The notes below the pieces were generated by a model. It worked only from the letters and a program-made list of their open reading frames with translations, did no database searches and had not been told where the DNA came from. The translations under genes were made by a program, and so were the position numbers. This document shows, piece after piece, positions 18,428 to 27,254 of a stretch of DNA of 43,231 nt. Origin of the DNA: Pseudomonas neustonica (GTDB lineage Bacteria > Pseudomonadota > Gammaproteobacteria > Pseudomonadales > Pseudomonadaceae); contig NZ_RKKU01000032.1 of assembly GCF_003797945.1 (NCBI RefSeq), positions 1 to 43,231 on the forward strand, written 5' to 3'. Numbering within the stretch: the first letter of the stretch is position 1; the number at the start of each line of letters is the position of its first letter.

Positions 18428-19206
18428 AACGCACATGGATCGCATCGCTGGTTAGCCTGTGTTGCTTTGCTGCACTGCCTGCGCTGGCGCAAACCGCTGC
18501 CAATATCAGTGTGCGCGGTGCCGTAGCGCAGCCCGGCGAATTCAGCTGGCAGTCCGGCACACGTCTGCTTAATGCCAGCATTGCCGCCAATGTAAACCAC
18601 GATGCCTGGTATCAGGGCGCTGCATTGCTCAGAAAGAGCGCCATGCGCGATCAGCAAAAGCTCAAACGCGGTCTGTTGTTTGATTTGCAGACAGCCAATG
18701 TCAATGCGCGTGCTCTGGGCCTGGCAGGCACCAGCGAGCTGCTCAATCAATGGGAGCGGCGCATAGCAGGCACCGCTGTCACCGGCCGCATCGCAGCTGA
18801 GCTGAATCCGCTCAAGCAAAGGTTATTGGCCTTCAACCCGCTGCTTGAACCCGGCGATCAGATTATTTATCCGAACCGTCCGCATCAGGTGCGCGTCTTG
18901 GGCGCTGTGCAACAGGATTGTGTGCTTGAGTTTGCGCCGACACTCGACCCACTGGACTACCGCGAAGCCTGCCCATTACACGAGGCCGCGAACAGTCAGT
19001 ATCTTTACATCATCCAGCCGGATGGCAAGGTTGAATTGATCGGCACGGCTTACTGGAATGCGGAAGACGCCTGGGTTGCTGTAGGCGCGCTGCTCTACGT
19101 GCCCTTTAAGTCGGCACTTTTTGGCACTAGCCGCGATGAGTTCAATAACGAGATGGCGCAATGGCTGGCCACGCAGTATGAGTTAACAGGTGGCTACCAT
19201 GAGTAA
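18424..19206 (+). CDS. YjbG/GfcC-family periplasmic capsule protein
   Basis: This 260-residue protein has a cleavable signal peptide (about residues 1-22, ending ALPALAQ). The mature part has two beta-grasp-like segments: ISVRGAVAQPGEFSW (about 28-42) and VRVLGAVQQDCVLEF (about 157-171). This matches the two-domain fold known for GfcC, which resembles the SLBB/D2-D3 domains of Wza. GfcC is periplasmic and needed for group 4 capsule; its partner may be Wza or GfcD. It starts 4 bp inside yjbF and overlaps the start of the yjbH-like gene, so the three are translationally coupled. Confidence 0.85.
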   Translation: MKRTWIASLVSLCCFAALPALAQTAANISVRGAVAQPGEFSWQSGTRLLNASIAANVNHDAWYQGAALLRKSAMRDQQKLKRGLLFDLQTANVNARALGLAGTSELLNQWERRIAGTAVTGRIAAELNPLKQRLLAFNPLLEPGDQIIYPNRPHQVRVLGAVQQDCVLEFAPTLDPLDYREACPLHEAANSQYLYIIQPDGKVELIGTAYWNAEDAWVAVGALLYVPFKSALFGTSRDEFNNEMAQWLATQYELTGGYHE

Positions 19207-21328
19207 GGGGTACCCGCGTTTCATTGTCCCGCTGGTGGTAACACCACTGCTGTTGTCTGCCGCGTCCTTTAGTCTGGCCGACGGCAACAATAGCCGCTAC
19301 CGCACCACGCAACACGATTTTGGCGGTGTTGGCCTGTTGCAAACGCCGACCGCCCGCATGGCCCCCGAAGGCTCGTTCAGCATTAATGCCAACCGCACCA
19401 GCCCTTACAGCCGTTACAGCATATCCGGTCAGCCTTTGCCCTGGCTGGAGAGCACCATACGCTATATCGCCATTACCAACCGCAAGTACGAAGCGGATCG
19501 CGATGGCGACCAGAGCCTGAAAGATAAAGCCATCGACGCCAAAATCAGACTTTGGCAAGAAAGTTATTGGGCGCCGGAACTGGCGTTAGGTTTTCGAGAC
19601 CTGGGCGGTACGGGTTTGTTTTCCAGCGAGTTTATCGTTGCCAACAAACGCATCTACGATTTCGACTTCAGTCTGGGCGTGGCCTGGGGTTATATCGGCA
19701 ATCGCGGCGATGCGGGCAACCCGCTCTCCTTGATCAGCGGTAGCTTTGATGAACGGACGCGCTCTGACGATCCCGGCGGCACCTTTAACACCAGTAGCTA
19801 TTTCAGCGGCCGCCCAGGCTTTTTTGGCGGTGTTGAATATCAAACACCCTGGGACGACCTGCGCATCAAGGTTGAGCTGGACGGCAACGATTATCAGTCA
19901 GAGCCGCAGAACAACAATCAGACGCAAGACTCCCCGATCAACGTCGGCGCGCTTTACAGCCTTACCGACGGTATCGATCTGACCGCTGCCTGGGAGCGCG
20001 GCAATACGGCGATGTTTGGCATTACCTTCCATACCAATCTGAAAACCGCCAGCATGCCTGCCAAGCTACTCGACCCCGACCCTGAGGTGCGCGAGCCGCT
20101 ACCCGCAGGCGTTAACGGCGCAGCGGTAGACTGGCAGAATGTTAGTCAGCGGCTACAAAGCAACGCAGGCATCAAGGTGCAGGAAATCTCCTTGCATGGC
20201 GATGAGGTGATCATTACCGGCGAACAGACAACCTTCCGCTCGCAGGCCAAGGGCCTGGGCCGCGCCGCCAGGGTGCTGGATAACAGCCTGGGTGAAGGCC
20301 GCTACGATTGGTACACCCTGGTGTATCGCTCGCGCGGTATGCCGGTCAGCCAAACCAGCATCAACGCAGAAAAATTGCGGCAGTACGAGCTTAACGAGAT
20401 TGATCGGCAGTCACTGCGCCGCGCTACTGCCAATGCCGTACCTTCGGTATTGAACGATGAAGTAGTTTATAGCGCGCCGCTGGACCGAACTGATTTCAGT
20501 ACCGGCCTCGGCTATACCCAGAGTATCGGCGGCCCCGACAACTTTCTGCTGTACCAGTTCTTCCTGCGCTTCAACGCGGCCTACCACTTTGACCGGAACA
20601 AGTGGATCGACGGCAGCCTGGGCCTTAATTTGCTGAACAACTACGATGAGTTTGTGTACGATGCGCCGAGTCAGTTGCCCCGCGTGCGCACTGACGTGCG
20701 TGAGTACATGACCACGTCCGACGTACAGCTCAAGCACCTGCAATACACACAGACCAAACAGCTTGATCGCGATCTCTATGCCATGGGTTACGTGGGTCTT
20801 TTTGAATCCATGTACGGCGGCATTGGCGGTGAAGTACTCTACCGCCCCTACGGCGCTGACTGGGCGCTGGGTCTTGATGCCAACTGGGTCAGGCAGCGCG
20901 GTTACGAGCAGCACCTGAGCTTCCGTGACTATTCAACCTTTACCGGACACCTCACTGGTTACCTGCAAACCGGCTTCCACGATGTGCTGGCCACGGTTAA
21001 ACTGGGCCGCTACCTGGCAGGCGATTACGGCGGAACCCTGGATCTGTCTCGTCGCTTCGACAACGGCGTAACCATTGGTGGCTGGGCAACCAGGACCAAC
21101 GTGTCTGCCGAGGAATTTGGTGAGGGCAGTTTTGATAAAGGGGTGTATATGAGCTTTCCGTTCGATGCCTTCTTTGCGCGCTCAACCACCGCTACCGGCT
21201 TTGTGGCCTGGCGACCGCTTACCCGTGACGGTGGCGCGCGCCTGTCTCGCTATTATCAACTATACGACCTGACCTCCGATCGCGATCTAGACCGCTTTAA
21301 TGAAGGGTTCGGCAGCATCACGGAATAA
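19199..21328 (+). CDS. YjbH/GfcD-family outer-membrane beta-barrel protein
   Basis: This protein of about 710 residues has a signal peptide (ending near SFSLADG) and the opening GGVGLLQTPTARMAPEGSF, a hallmark of the YjbH/WbfB family. Alternating hydrophobic beta strands run throughout, with the C-terminal half strongly barrel-like. Family members (E. coli YjbH and GfcD, Vibrio WbfB) are predicted outer-membrane lipid-anchored or barrel proteins for capsule/EPS secretion, and recent structural models place them with GfcB and GfcC. A GTG at 19190 is in frame, but AGGTGG precedes the ATG at 19199 by a normal distance, so I use 19199. This start lies inside yjbG (8-bp overlap). It ends 2 bp before the VanZ-like gene. 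Confidence 0.85.
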   Translation: MSKGYPRFIVPLVVTPLLLSAASFSLADGNNSRYRTTQHDFGGVGLLQTPTARMAPEGSFSINANRTSPYSRYSISGQPLPWLESTIRYIAITNRKYEADRDGDQSLKDKAIDAKIRLWQESYWAPELALGFRDLGGTGLFSSEFIVANKRIYDFDFSLGVAWGYIGNRGDAGNPLSLISGSFDERTRSDDPGGTFNTSSYFSGRPGFFGGVEYQTPWDDLRIKVELDGNDYQSEPQNNNQTQDSPINVGALYSLTDGIDLTAAWERGNTAMFGITFHTNLKTASMPAKLLDPDPEVREPLPAGVNGAAVDWQNVSQRLQSNAGIKVQEISLHGDEVIITGEQTTFRSQAKGLGRAARVLDNSLGEGRYDWYTLVYRSRGMPVSQTSINAEKLRQYELNEIDRQSLRRATANAVPSVLNDEVVYSAPLDRTDFSTGLGYTQSIGGPDNFLLYQFFLRFNAAYHFDRNKWIDGSLGLNLLNNYDEFVYDAPSQLPRVRTDVREYMTTSDVQLKHLQYTQTKQLDRDLYAMGYVGLFESMYGGIGGEVLYRPYGADWALGLDANWVRQRGYEQHLSFRDYSTFTGHLTGYLQTGFHDVLATVKLGRYLAGDYGGTLDLSRRFDNGVTIGGWATRTNVSAEEFGEGSFDKGVYMSFPFDAFFARSTTATGFVAWRPLTRDGGARLSRYYQLYDLTSDRDLDRFNEGFGSITE

Positions 21329-21330
21329 TT

Positions 21331-21723
21331 ATGCAGCACACCCTGACGCGCCTCTGGGCGCGCTATCGTACGGTTTTCAAAATCGCATTTTTTGCGCTGT
21401 TGGCGTTGGGCCTTTACCTTGGCATGCGCCCAACCCCGGCACCTGCCAGCTACAACTGGCAGGCCACTTTCTATCATATGGCTGGCTTGTTTTCGCTCAC
21501 CCTGCTGAGCTATCCGGCTTTCCCCCGCTGGTATTGGTGGATCCGCGGCCTGCTCATGTTCAGCATGGGTGTGGCGATAGAGTACGTGCAGTCGTTTCAC
21601 CCGACCCGCTCGGCTGAATGGGCCGACATCCTGGCTAACAGCAGTGGCATTGTTGCGGCTTTGCTGCTGGCTGGCATTTGTATTTTCCTGTCGCGCAGGC
21701 TGACCCCGCGTTCCCGGCCCTGA
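21331..21723 (+). CDS. VanZ-like family membrane protein
   Basis: This 130-residue protein has four predicted membrane helices and the VanZ-like pattern: a central helix pair, then GVAIEYVQSFHPTRSAEWADILANSSGIVAA, in which E-x-x-Q and E-x-x-D are the family's conserved polar residues. VanZ-like proteins are found in many exopolysaccharide operons; their function is not established beyond teicoplanin resistance for VanZ itself. It starts 2 bp after yjbH and is the last gene of the export operon. No intrinsic terminator follows. Confidence 0.82.
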   Translation: MQHTLTRLWARYRTVFKIAFFALLALGLYLGMRPTPAPASYNWQATFYHMAGLFSLTLLSYPAFPRWYWWIRGLLMFSMGVAIEYVQSFHPTRSAEWADILANSSGIVAALLLAGICIFLSRRLTPRSRP

Positions 21724-21876
21724 ACTTAGCCGGTAGCCATTTAGCCTGACGCGAACCAAGCCACATTTCTGACATCATTTTGCAATCAATCCGGCGAACT
21801 GCGGAACAGCTCCCAGCACGCCCACTTTGTGACTGATAAGTTCTATAGCTCAAAAAAACGACAAGGACGGCGTTTA

Positions 21877-22509
21877 ATGAGCAGAAACACCTACCGTATC
21901 AACAACCGACAGTTCGACGTCTGGCGTGGCTGGTACCATCAAACACGGCATTCAGACCCCGACATACCCTACGCTATTCAGCTGATATCTCTGCGCCTGG
22001 CTGATGCCCTGCCTGCCGACGAATTACACAAGGTGGATACCGACGCACTGATGGTACAACCCACCGAGCGAGTCCAGTTCAAGCGCGAGCGCACGCAAGA
22101 AATTCTGCATGCCGGACATGGTAGCTGCGCCTTGAGTAATGCCACGCTGGCCCGCGCGGTGCTGGACACCCTGGAAGACCAGCACGGCAAACGCTACCGG
22201 CTGATTGCCTGGTGCATTCTGCCTAACCAGATTCACGTGTTGATTGAACCCTGCTGTCCACTGCAGAGGATCGTACAGGACTGGAAATCCGTTACTACGC
22301 GCTGGGCGCTGCAGCACAATGAAGAGCTGCAGTTAGGTTTTAAAGGCAAAAGCCTGTGGATGAAACGCTATCAGGATCGCTTTATTGCCGATGACAAACA
22401 CCTTGCCGAGGTGATTTGCACTCTGCACGATAGCCCGGTAGCGGCTGGCCTGTGCGAGTCTGCTGAGCAGTGGCGCTGGTCCAGCGCTTACCGCAAGCAC
22501 AGCAGGTAA
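21877..22509 (+). CDS. RAYT-like (REP-associated tyrosine) transposase, Y1_Tnp family
   Basis: This protein of about 210 residues has the IS200/RAYT core: LIAWCILPNQIHVLIEP (about 117-133) at the place of the HUH element, LWMKRYQDRFI (about 161-171) with the candidate nucleophilic tyrosine, and LHDSPVAAGL with WRWSSAY at the C-terminus. The normal PNHVH is PNQIH here, so the first metal-binding His is replaced by Gln. This suggests reduced or altered activity. The upstream frame begins at a GTG at 21829, but AAGGA lies 9 nt before the ATG at 21877, so that start is preferred. Obvious REP palindromes do not flank the gene. Such proteins are chromosomal single-copy genes that mobilise REP repeats in cis. 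Confidence 0.75.
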   Translation: MSRNTYRINNRQFDVWRGWYHQTRHSDPDIPYAIQLISLRLADALPADELHKVDTDALMVQPTERVQFKRERTQEILHAGHGSCALSNATLARAVLDTLEDQHGKRYRLIAWCILPNQIHVLIEPCCPLQRIVQDWKSVTTRWALQHNEELQLGFKGKSLWMKRYQDRFIADDKHLAEVICTLHDSPVAAGLCESAEQWRWSSAYRKHSR

Positions 22510-22624
22510 GCCTTGGCCCGCCGTCCGCCGGTTGTGCCACCCAGCGGCTTGTACGACACTAGCGAGCTTTAGACAGCATAACTTCAGTAATGACTGGAGC
22601 AGCAACGGGTTCAAGGAGACGGCA

Positions 22625-23404
22625 ATGCAGGCTAGCGAACAGGCAACCTTGGTGGCGGCTATCGTCGAGATCGCACGACAGGCGGGTGATCTTATTCTCG
22701 ATATTTACCATAGCGATTTTGAGGTGCGCGGCAAAGAAGACGCCTCTCCGGTTACCGCCGCAGACGAACAGGCCGAAGCACTGATCCTGCAGGGCTTAAA
22801 CGCACTGGCAACACCCTACCCCATCATCGCCGAGGAAGCTTACGCCGCCGGAAAAGTACCCGCTGTGGATGACTGCTTCTGGCTGGTGGACCCGCTTGAT
22901 GGGACCCGCGAGTTCGTCAATCGCAACGGCGAGTTCACCGTCAATATCGCGCTGATCAAGCAAGGCAAACCGCTGCTCGGCGTGGTACTGGCTCCCGCAC
23001 TGAACCAGCTATACGCTGGCTCACGGGACAACGGGGCGTTTATCGAGGATGATCAAGGCCGCCGGGCTATCAAGGCACGACGGCCGGCACAAGCTGGCCT
23101 TGATGTATTGGCCAGCCGCTCCCATGGCGACACAGCCGCACTCGACGAGTTGCTCAAAGGCCGCACCGTGCACTCGCTGATCAACGCAGGTTCATCGCTC
23201 AAGCTCTGCTTGATTGCCGCAGGTCAGGCTGATGTCTACCCTCGCCAGGGACGCACTATGGAGTGGGATATTGCCGCCGGTGACGCTGTGCTGCGGGCCG
23301 CTGGTGGGCATGTGCAGGTGTTTGATGGCTCGCCCCTGCGGTACGGCAAAGCGGGGTTTGAGAATCCGCATTTTGTCGCTTCAGGCGCTGAAGCCTTTTT
23401 TTGA
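22625..23404 (+). CDS. cysQ: 3'(2'),5'-bisphosphate nucleotidase (CysQ)
   Basis: This 259-residue inositol-monophosphatase-fold enzyme has the metal-binding residues in EEAYAAG (about 72-78), in WLVDPLDGTREFVN (about 86-99), the D-P-L-D-G-T signature, and in EWDIAAGDAVLRAAGG (about 215-230). CysQ converts 3'-phosphoadenosine-5'-phosphate to AMP and phosphate, clearing a by-product of sulfate assimilation. AAGGAG lies 7 nt before the ATG at 22625, which settles the start against the longer in-frame frame from 22532. Length matches E. coli CysQ. The bidirectional terminator at 23537-23566 ends transcription from this side. Confidence 0.93.
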   Translation: MQASEQATLVAAIVEIARQAGDLILDIYHSDFEVRGKEDASPVTAADEQAEALILQGLNALATPYPIIAEEAYAAGKVPAVDDCFWLVDPLDGTREFVNRNGEFTVNIALIKQGKPLLGVVLAPALNQLYAGSRDNGAFIEDDQGRRAIKARRPAQAGLDVLASRSHGDTAALDELLKGRTVHSLINAGSSLKLCLIAAGQADVYPRQGRTMEWDIAAGDAVLRAAGGHVQVFDGSPLRYGKAGFENPHFVASGAEAFF

Positions 23405-23536
23405 CGGCTCGCGGTTAATTAGCAGACTGACCGCCCGCTGCGTCATCTGAATTTTATCTCTGCATGCATACGGGTCTAACCGCCAAGCGCGGAGCAGTCC
23501 AGGCCGCAAGACCGCCCTCAAGCACAGTGCAAAAAC

Positions 23537-23566
23537 AAAAAAACCGCATCGAAATGCGGTTTTTTT
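23537..23566. terminator. Bidirectional intrinsic terminator between cysQ and grxD
   Basis: Stem AAAAAAACCGCAT / ATGCGGTTTTTTT with a 4-nt CGAA loop has A and T runs on both sides, so it can terminate transcription from either direction. It lies between two convergent genes. Confidence 0.9.
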
Positions 23567-23584
23567 GCTGACGCCGAGGTGGGA

Positions 23585-23905
23585 TCAAGCAGCTGGCTGA
23601 GCCGCCTTCACCATACCCGCCAACTCACCAGACTCATGCAACTCAAGAATGATGTCGCTACCGCCTACCAACTCGCCGCCAATCCACAACTGCGGGAAGG
23701 TTGGCCAGTTGGCGTAGCCTGGCAGAGTAGAGCGAACGTCGGGGTTTTGCAGAATGTCGACATAGGCAAACTTCTCGCCACAGGCCATCAGCGCCTGTAC
23801 TGCGCGAGCAGAGAAGCCGCACTGTGGAGCATTCGGGGCGCCTTTCATGTAGATCAGCACCGGGTTGTTGGCGATCTGTTCTTTGATGGTATCGATGACA
23901 TCCAT
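23585..23905 (-). CDS. grxD: Monothiol glutaredoxin (Grx4/GrxD type)
   Basis: This 106-residue protein has the monothiol CGFS active site (PQCGFSARAV, Cys29), WPTFPQLWIGGELVGGSDI with the glutathione-binding TFPQ and GGSD residues, and the usual N-terminal IxxNPVLIYMKGxP. It carries or delivers [2Fe-2S] clusters with glutathione, often together with BolA, and acts in the cytoplasm. Length matches E. coli GrxD (115). It ends convergently against cysQ across the shared terminator; the next gene upstream is about 70 bp away. Confidence 0.95.
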   Translation of the reverse strand: MDVIDTIKEQIANNPVLIYMKGAPNAPQCGFSARAVQALMACGEKFAYVDILQNPDVRSTLPGYANWPTFPQLWIGGELVGGSDIILELHESGELAGMVKAAQPAA

Positions 23906-23976
23906 GGTAAATCCTCGTAACTTGGTAAGGCATTCGAACGCTTTGCTGGGCAGACATTCTACAGCAAAGCGTTCGG

Positions 23977-26070
23977 TTATGCTGCCACCACCTCGACACT
24001 CAAGCCATTGACCGCCGCATTGCCGGTAACCGGGTCAAAGAACCGCTCGTCGGTCAGGTCGTTAGCACTCACCCCGGCGTTACGCTCGGCTGTCTCCATC
24101 TGCGTGCCCTTGCGGTTATGCCCCCAGCCATGCGGCAAGCTGACGACGCCGGGCGCCATTTCGTCGCTCGCGCTGACCTTAACGTCGACAGCGCCAACCC
24201 GCGAACGCACGGTCACCAGCTGGCCATCCTGCAAGCCTCGCTCGCTCAGATCCTGCGGGTGCATCAGCAGCTGATCTCGCGGTTTGCCTTTAACCAGACG
24301 CTGGTAGTTGTGCATCCAGGAGTTATTACTGCGCACGTGCCGTCTGCCTATCAGGCGCAACTCACCTTGTTTTGGCATCAGGGTGTCGAGTTCGGCGGCA
24401 ACACGCTGCAGATCCTGCAACATCAAGGGCTGGGCCAGCTCGATACGCTTGCTGGCGGTTTGAATCCGGCGCAGCAGGTTGGGCTGCAGCGGGCCCAGGT
24501 CGATACCGTGCGGATGTCGCTGCAGCTCGGCAAGGCTCAAGCGATCACCATGCGGCCCGCGCTTCATGGCCATATCCACCATCTGCGCGGGCGGCATGGT
24601 CTCGCGGGCGGGCTGCCCCATTTGCCGAGCAAACGCCTGCCCCAGGCCAACAAAGATTTCCCAGTCGTGCAATGCATCGGCCGGCTTGGCCAGCACCGGC
24701 TCGTTGTAACGGGTGACGTTGCGCACGGCGAAATTATTGAAGGTGATGTCGTAGTGGTCGTGCTCCAGCGCCGAGGTCGGCGGCAGTATGACGTCTGCAT
24801 GCCGGGTGGTCTCATTGATGTAGAGGTCCACGCTAACCATAAACTCCAGCCCTTCCAGCGCCTGATCCAGTTGTCGGCCATTGGGCGTCGACAGCACCGG
24901 GTTACCTGCTGAGGTAAAGAGTGCCTTGATTTGCCCCTCACCCGGCGTGAGGATCTCCTCGGCCAGGACGGCGGACGGCAGTTCGCCATTGAACTCAGGC
25001 AGGCCGGAAACGCGACTCTGCCATGCATTAAAATGACCGCCCTTACCCTTGCTGACCACATCGAACGCGGGCTCTGGGAAGAGCGAGCCACCCGGCACAT
25101 CAAGGTTGCCGGTTACCACGTTGATGACTTGAATCAGCCATTGGCATAGCGTGCCGTAGCGCTGTACCGAGACGCCCATACGGCCGTAACAGACCGCATG
25201 TTCTGCCGCGGCAAAATCACGCGCCAACTGCTTTATCTGCTGCGCCGGAATCCCGCAATGCGGAGCCATTTTTTCCGCACTGAAATCACTGACGGCAGCC
25301 GCTACCGCGTCCAGTCCCTCGGTGGCATCCAGCACCGGGCTCGCCTTGGTCAGGTTTTCGGCGAACAGGGTATTGAGCAAACCCAACAGCAGTGCCACAT
25401 CGGTGCCAGGCTGAATAAACAGATGTTCACTGGCGACCTCTGCCGTTTCACTGCGGCGCGGATCGACCACCACCAGTTTACCGCCACGTGCCTTCAATGC
25501 CTTGATGCGCTTACCGACATCCGGCACCGTCATGATGCTGCCGTTGGAGGCCAGCGGGTTGGCGCCAAGCATAAGAAAGTAGTCGGTATGGTCAATGTCG
25601 GGAATCGGGATCATCAGCATGTGGCCATAGAGCCAGAGCGAGACCAGATGATGCGGCAGTTGGTCCACCGAGGTCGCCGAGTAGCGCTGCTTGGTGTGTA
25701 ACTGGCCCAGAAAATAGTTGCCGTGCGTCATTGAGCCATAGTTGTGTACGTTGGGATTACCCATGTAAACACCGACCGCGTTATTGCCGTGCTCGCGTTG
25801 AATATCGGCAAAGCGGCTGGCTACCAGCTCAAAGGCTTCTTCCCAGCCAATCGACTCCCAACGCTCCCCTACCCGCTTGACTGGCTGACGCAGACGCTGC
25901 GGGTCATCCTGGATATCCTGCAGGGCTATCGCCTTGGGGCAGATGTGCCCTCGACTGAAGCTGTCTTCAGGATCGCCTTTAATAGAGAGAATGCGCTCGC
26001 CATCAGTTTCTATGGCAAGGCCACAAATGGCCTCGCATAAATGACAAGCGCGAAAGTGGGTTACGGACAT
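23977..26070 (-). CDS. Molybdopterin (MGD) oxidoreductase with N-terminal [4Fe-4S] cluster
   Basis: This enzyme of about 697 residues belongs to the DMSO reductase/formate dehydrogenase-like family. The N-terminal cluster motif C-x2-C-x3-C-x27-C is seen at residues 9, 12, 16 and 44. Molybdopterin-binding segments include MLGANPLASNG, VVDPRRSETA, GNPVLSTPN and the C-terminal SLPHGWGHN domain. The electron donor and substrate cannot be inferred. There is no Tat signal, small subunit or electron-transfer partner next to it, so it is probably cytoplasmic and stand-alone. A GTG at 26079 is in frame but is not preferred, because GGTGA is at normal spacing for the ATG at 26070. Confidence 0.85.
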   Translation of the reverse strand: MSVTHFRACHLCEAICGLAIETDGERILSIKGDPEDSFSRGHICPKAIALQDIQDDPQRLRQPVKRVGERWESIGWEEAFELVASRFADIQREHGNNAVGVYMGNPNVHNYGSMTHGNYFLGQLHTKQRYSATSVDQLPHHLVSLWLYGHMLMIPIPDIDHTDYFLMLGANPLASNGSIMTVPDVGKRIKALKARGGKLVVVDPRRSETAEVASEHLFIQPGTDVALLLGLLNTLFAENLTKASPVLDATEGLDAVAAAVSDFSAEKMAPHCGIPAQQIKQLARDFAAAEHAVCYGRMGVSVQRYGTLCQWLIQVINVVTGNLDVPGGSLFPEPAFDVVSKGKGGHFNAWQSRVSGLPEFNGELPSAVLAEEILTPGEGQIKALFTSAGNPVLSTPNGRQLDQALEGLEFMVSVDLYINETTRHADVILPPTSALEHDHYDITFNNFAVRNVTRYNEPVLAKPADALHDWEIFVGLGQAFARQMGQPARETMPPAQMVDMAMKRGPHGDRLSLAELQRHPHGIDLGPLQPNLLRRIQTASKRIELAQPLMLQDLQRVAAELDTLMPKQGELRLIGRRHVRSNNSWMHNYQRLVKGKPRDQLLMHPQDLSERGLQDGQLVTVRSRVGAVDVKVSASDEMAPGVVSLPHGWGHNRKGTQMETAERNAGVSANDLTDERFFDPVTGNAAVNGLSVEVVAA

Positions 26071-26200
26071 CGATTTCACCAGGCTGGTTTTATTAGTTTG
26101 GATTTACTCTAAGCCGCGTCTGACGGGGCCGCAAGCGGCAAAATAAAGCGCTATTCAGTGGTTGAATTAGCCTGTGGGCTAAATGCTGGGCCTGCTGAAT

Positions 26201-26228
26201 TTGCCTTTGCCCGGAATTTCCCTATAAG
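26201..26228 (+). promoter_or_regulatory. Promoter candidate for argF
   Basis: TTGCCT (26201-26206), a 16-bp spacer and TATAAG (26223-26228) make a reasonable sigma-70 promoter in the divergent gap, about 100 bp before argF. I did not find a convincing ArgR operator by eye. Confidence 0.45.
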
Positions 26229-26334
26229 ATCGCTGCTTCTCTTTTTTTGCTGTGGCTGTTACCGGGCCGTCAGGTCGCGGTAGGGCACACTGTTTCCGGT
26301 CGGTAGACGACCGCGTTAATCGGATTGTATGGAT

Positions 26335-27240
26335 ATGACTGCAAGGCACTTTTTGTCACTGATGGATTGTTCCGAAGCTGAGCTGATCGGCCTGATCAAG
26401 CGCGGCGTTGAGCTGAAGTCACTGCACCAGCAGGGCGTGGTGTATGAGCCGCTGAAAAACCGCGTGCTCGGCATGATCTTCGAGAAAGCTTCGACCCGCA
26501 CACGGGTGTCCTTCGAGGCGGGCATGACTCATCTCGGCGGCCAGGCCATATTCCTGTCCCCGCGCGACACTCAGCTGGGGCGTGGCGAGCCGATTGAAGA
26601 CAGCGCCCGCGTGCTGTCAAGCATGTGCGACGCCATCATGATCCGTACCTTTGCCCATGACATGCTGGAAACCTTCGCCCAGTATTCGCGCGTGCCGGTC
26701 ATCAACGGCCTGACCGATGACCTGCATCCCTGCCAGCTACTGGCCGACATGCAGACGTATCTGGAGCATCGTGGTGCCATCAAGGGCAAAACCGTGGCCT
26801 GGATTGGCGACGGCAATAATATGTGCAACACCTTCATTCAGGCGGCTATTCAGTTTGATTTTCAGCTGCGTATCGCCTGCCCTGAAGGCTATGAGCCAGG
26901 CCAGCAGTTCCTCGATCAGGCCGGTGATCGCGTTCAGGTCATGCGCGATCCGATGCAGGCCGTCGCAGGCGCTCACCTGATCAATACCGATGTGTGGGCC
27001 TCCATGGGTCAGGAAGACGAGACCGAAGCTCGCCTCAAACGCTTTGCCCCTTACCAGGTGACGCCCGCCATGCTGGACGCCGCCGATGAGTCGGTACTCT
27101 TTATGCATTGCCTGCCTGCGCATCGCGGCGAAGAAGTCAGCGCCGAGTTGATGGATGATCCACGCAGTGTGGTCTGGGATCAGGCCGAAAACCGTCTGCA
27201 CGCGCAGAAAGCCCTGGTCGAGTTCCTGCTCGTCGACTAA
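26335..27240 (+). CDS. argF: Ornithine carbamoyltransferase, anabolic (ArgF)
   Basis: This protein of about 301 residues has the carbamoyl-phosphate site [12 protein letters not shown] (STRTR), the HPCQLLADM motif and the ornithine/catalytic loop [13 protein letters not shown]. It makes citrulline from ornithine and carbamoyl phosphate in arginine biosynthesis. It closely resembles P. aeruginosa ArgF, which begins MSARHFLS; the corresponding Met here is at 26335 (MTARHFLS), while an ATG two codons upstream at 26329 is also in frame. GGA lies 4 nt from the first and 10 nt from the second ATG, so neither is decisive, and I follow homology. The ABC ATPase gene begins 14 bp downstream. Confidence 0.96.
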   Translation: MTARHFLSLMDCSEAELIGLIKRGVELKSLHQQGVVYEPLKNRVLGMIFEKASTRTRVSFEAGMTHLGGQAIFLSPRDTQLGRGEPIEDSARVLSSMCDAIMIRTFAHDMLETFAQYSRVPVINGLTDDLHPCQLLADMQTYLEHRGAIKGKTVAWIGDGNNMCNTFIQAAIQFDFQLRIACPEGYEPGQQFLDQAGDRVQVMRDPMQAVAGAHLINTDVWASMGQEDETEARLKRFAPYQVTPAMLDAADESVLFMHCLPAHRGEEVSAELMDDPRSVVWDQAENRLHAQKALVEFLLVD

Positions 27241-27254
27241 CGCGGAGACGCCGC

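Noticed and set aside
20411..20914. 167-residue frame antisense to yjbH
   Set aside because: It is a shadow of a GC-rich coding region; the sense protein has clear family motifs.
24118..24912. 264-residue plus-strand frame antisense to the molybdopterin oxidoreductase
   Set aside because: The sense protein has the complete cofactor and cluster motifs; the antisense frame has none.
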